64,000 nucleotides of DNA from Mycobacterium colombiense (lineage in GTDB: Bacteria > Actinomycetota > Actinomycetes > Mycobacteriales > Mycobacteriaceae), in contig NZ_LZSX01000089.1 of assembly GCF_001665835.1 (NCBI RefSeq), positions 166,485 through 230,484 of the forward strand, given 5' to 3'. The notes under the pieces are model-generated. The model searched no databases. It was not told the DNA's origin and saw only the letters and a list, made by a program, of their open reading frames with translations. Below are positions 63,781 to 64,000 of the stretch, piece by piece; position 1 is the first letter of the stretch; each line of letters begins with the position of its first letter. The position numbers and the translations under genes are program-made.

Positions 63781-64000
63781 GTGAGCAACATAAGTTCACC
63801 ATTCGGGCAGAACGAATGGCTGGTCGAGGAGATGTACCGCAAGTTCCGCGACGACCCCTCGTCAGTCGATCCGAGCTGGCACGAGTTCCTGGTCGACTAC
63901 AACCCCGAGCCCGCCGGCGAGCCCGCGCCGGCCGCCCCGAGCAGCACTGACCGGCCGCCGGCCGCCGCCCCTGCCCCGGCGAAGCCGGCTCCGGCCGCCC
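63781..64000 (+). CDS. kgd: multifunctional 2-oxoglutarate metabolism enzyme Kgd/SucA, 5' end only
   Basis: The window ends after 73 codons. Starts at a GTG (VSNISSPFGQNEWLVEEMYRKF), then DPSSVDPSWHEFLVDY and an Ala/Pro-rich linker, the N-terminal feature of mycobacterial Kgd (about 1,230 residues when complete). The full protein joins the E2 succinyltransferase-like, E1 thiamine-diphosphate and related activities on 2-oxoglutarate. Only the N-terminus is visible. The 185-bp gap before it contains no gene I can call. Confidence 0.93.
   Translation, partial: MSNISSPFGQNEWLVEEMYRKFRDDPSSVDPSWHEFLVDYNPEPAGEPAPAAPSSTDRPPAAAPAPAKPAPAA

Noticed and set aside
1..64000. tRNA, rRNA, IS ends, prophage or CRISPR
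   Set aside because: No T-loop/acceptor pattern, transposase, integrase or regular repeat-spacer series was seen on reading both strands; a computed scan was not possible.

Overview
The window is high-GC mycobacterial chromosome. Many genes are close in sequence and length to Mycobacterium tuberculosis H37Rv products, and from about 10.5 kb to the right edge the gene order follows Rv1287 down to Rv1248c, in opposite orientation to the H37Rv numbering. These comparisons are from memory of the H37Rv proteins, not from a search. Several local differences (no lprA, no GMC oxidoreductase Rv1279, an extra giant GGDEF/EAL gene, a low-GC insertion) indicate a non-tuberculosis species, which I cannot name from this window.

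Region 1 (0-10.5 kb) is accessory: an alpha/beta-hydrolase/adenylate cyclase fusion, an exported M15-like peptidase, two small exported proteins, a Nudix hydrolase divergent from a ketosteroid-isomerase-like protein, a frameshifted gene remnant, an RCK-pore-RCK cation channel, a TPR protein, an F420-type LLM oxidoreductase, two VOC proteins and a DUF6188-type protein. Region 2 (10.5-15 kb) is sulfate assimilation: an Rrf2 regulator, cysNC and cysD, plus a hotdog thioesterase and a beta-carbonic anhydrase. Region 3 (15.2-20.7 kb) is the oppBCDA peptide transporter operon, with every junction overlapping.

Region 4 (20.6-32.5 kb) holds an S33-type hydrolase, an SbcC/SbcD-like (YhaN/YhaO-like) pair, a low-GC insertion with a Pro-rich exported protein, a SixA phosphatase, lipoproteins LprC/LprB and a heterodimeric ABC exporter. 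Region 5 (32.6-41.8 kb) is a signalling cluster: DUF732 protein, C39-like exported protein, EmbR, PknH, AbmR, a predicted Mcr11-type small RNA, the Rv1264-type pH-sensing adenylate cyclase, a DNA glycosylase, AmiB2 amidase and a HIT protein. It combines Ser/Thr phosphorylation (PknH to EmbR) with cAMP and an sRNA.

Region 6 (41.9-53.5 kb) has a 1,321-residue membrane GGDEF-GGDEF-EAL protein that appears to come from an internal duplication, then oxidoreductases, UdgB, Tap efflux pump, a glycolate-oxidase-like flavoprotein, CYP130 and its TetR partner. Region 7 (53.5-64 kb) has an acyltransferase, DeaD helicase, LprE, a nuclease-helicase fusion, a DHA2 efflux pump, an Rv1249c-type membrane protein and the first 73 codons of kgd/sucA, cut by the window edge. 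I saw no tRNA, rRNA, insertion sequence, prophage or CRISPR array. The strongest leads are the duplicated c-di-GMP protein, the Mcr11-like RNA, an inverted repeat across the cyp130 start and the low-GC island.
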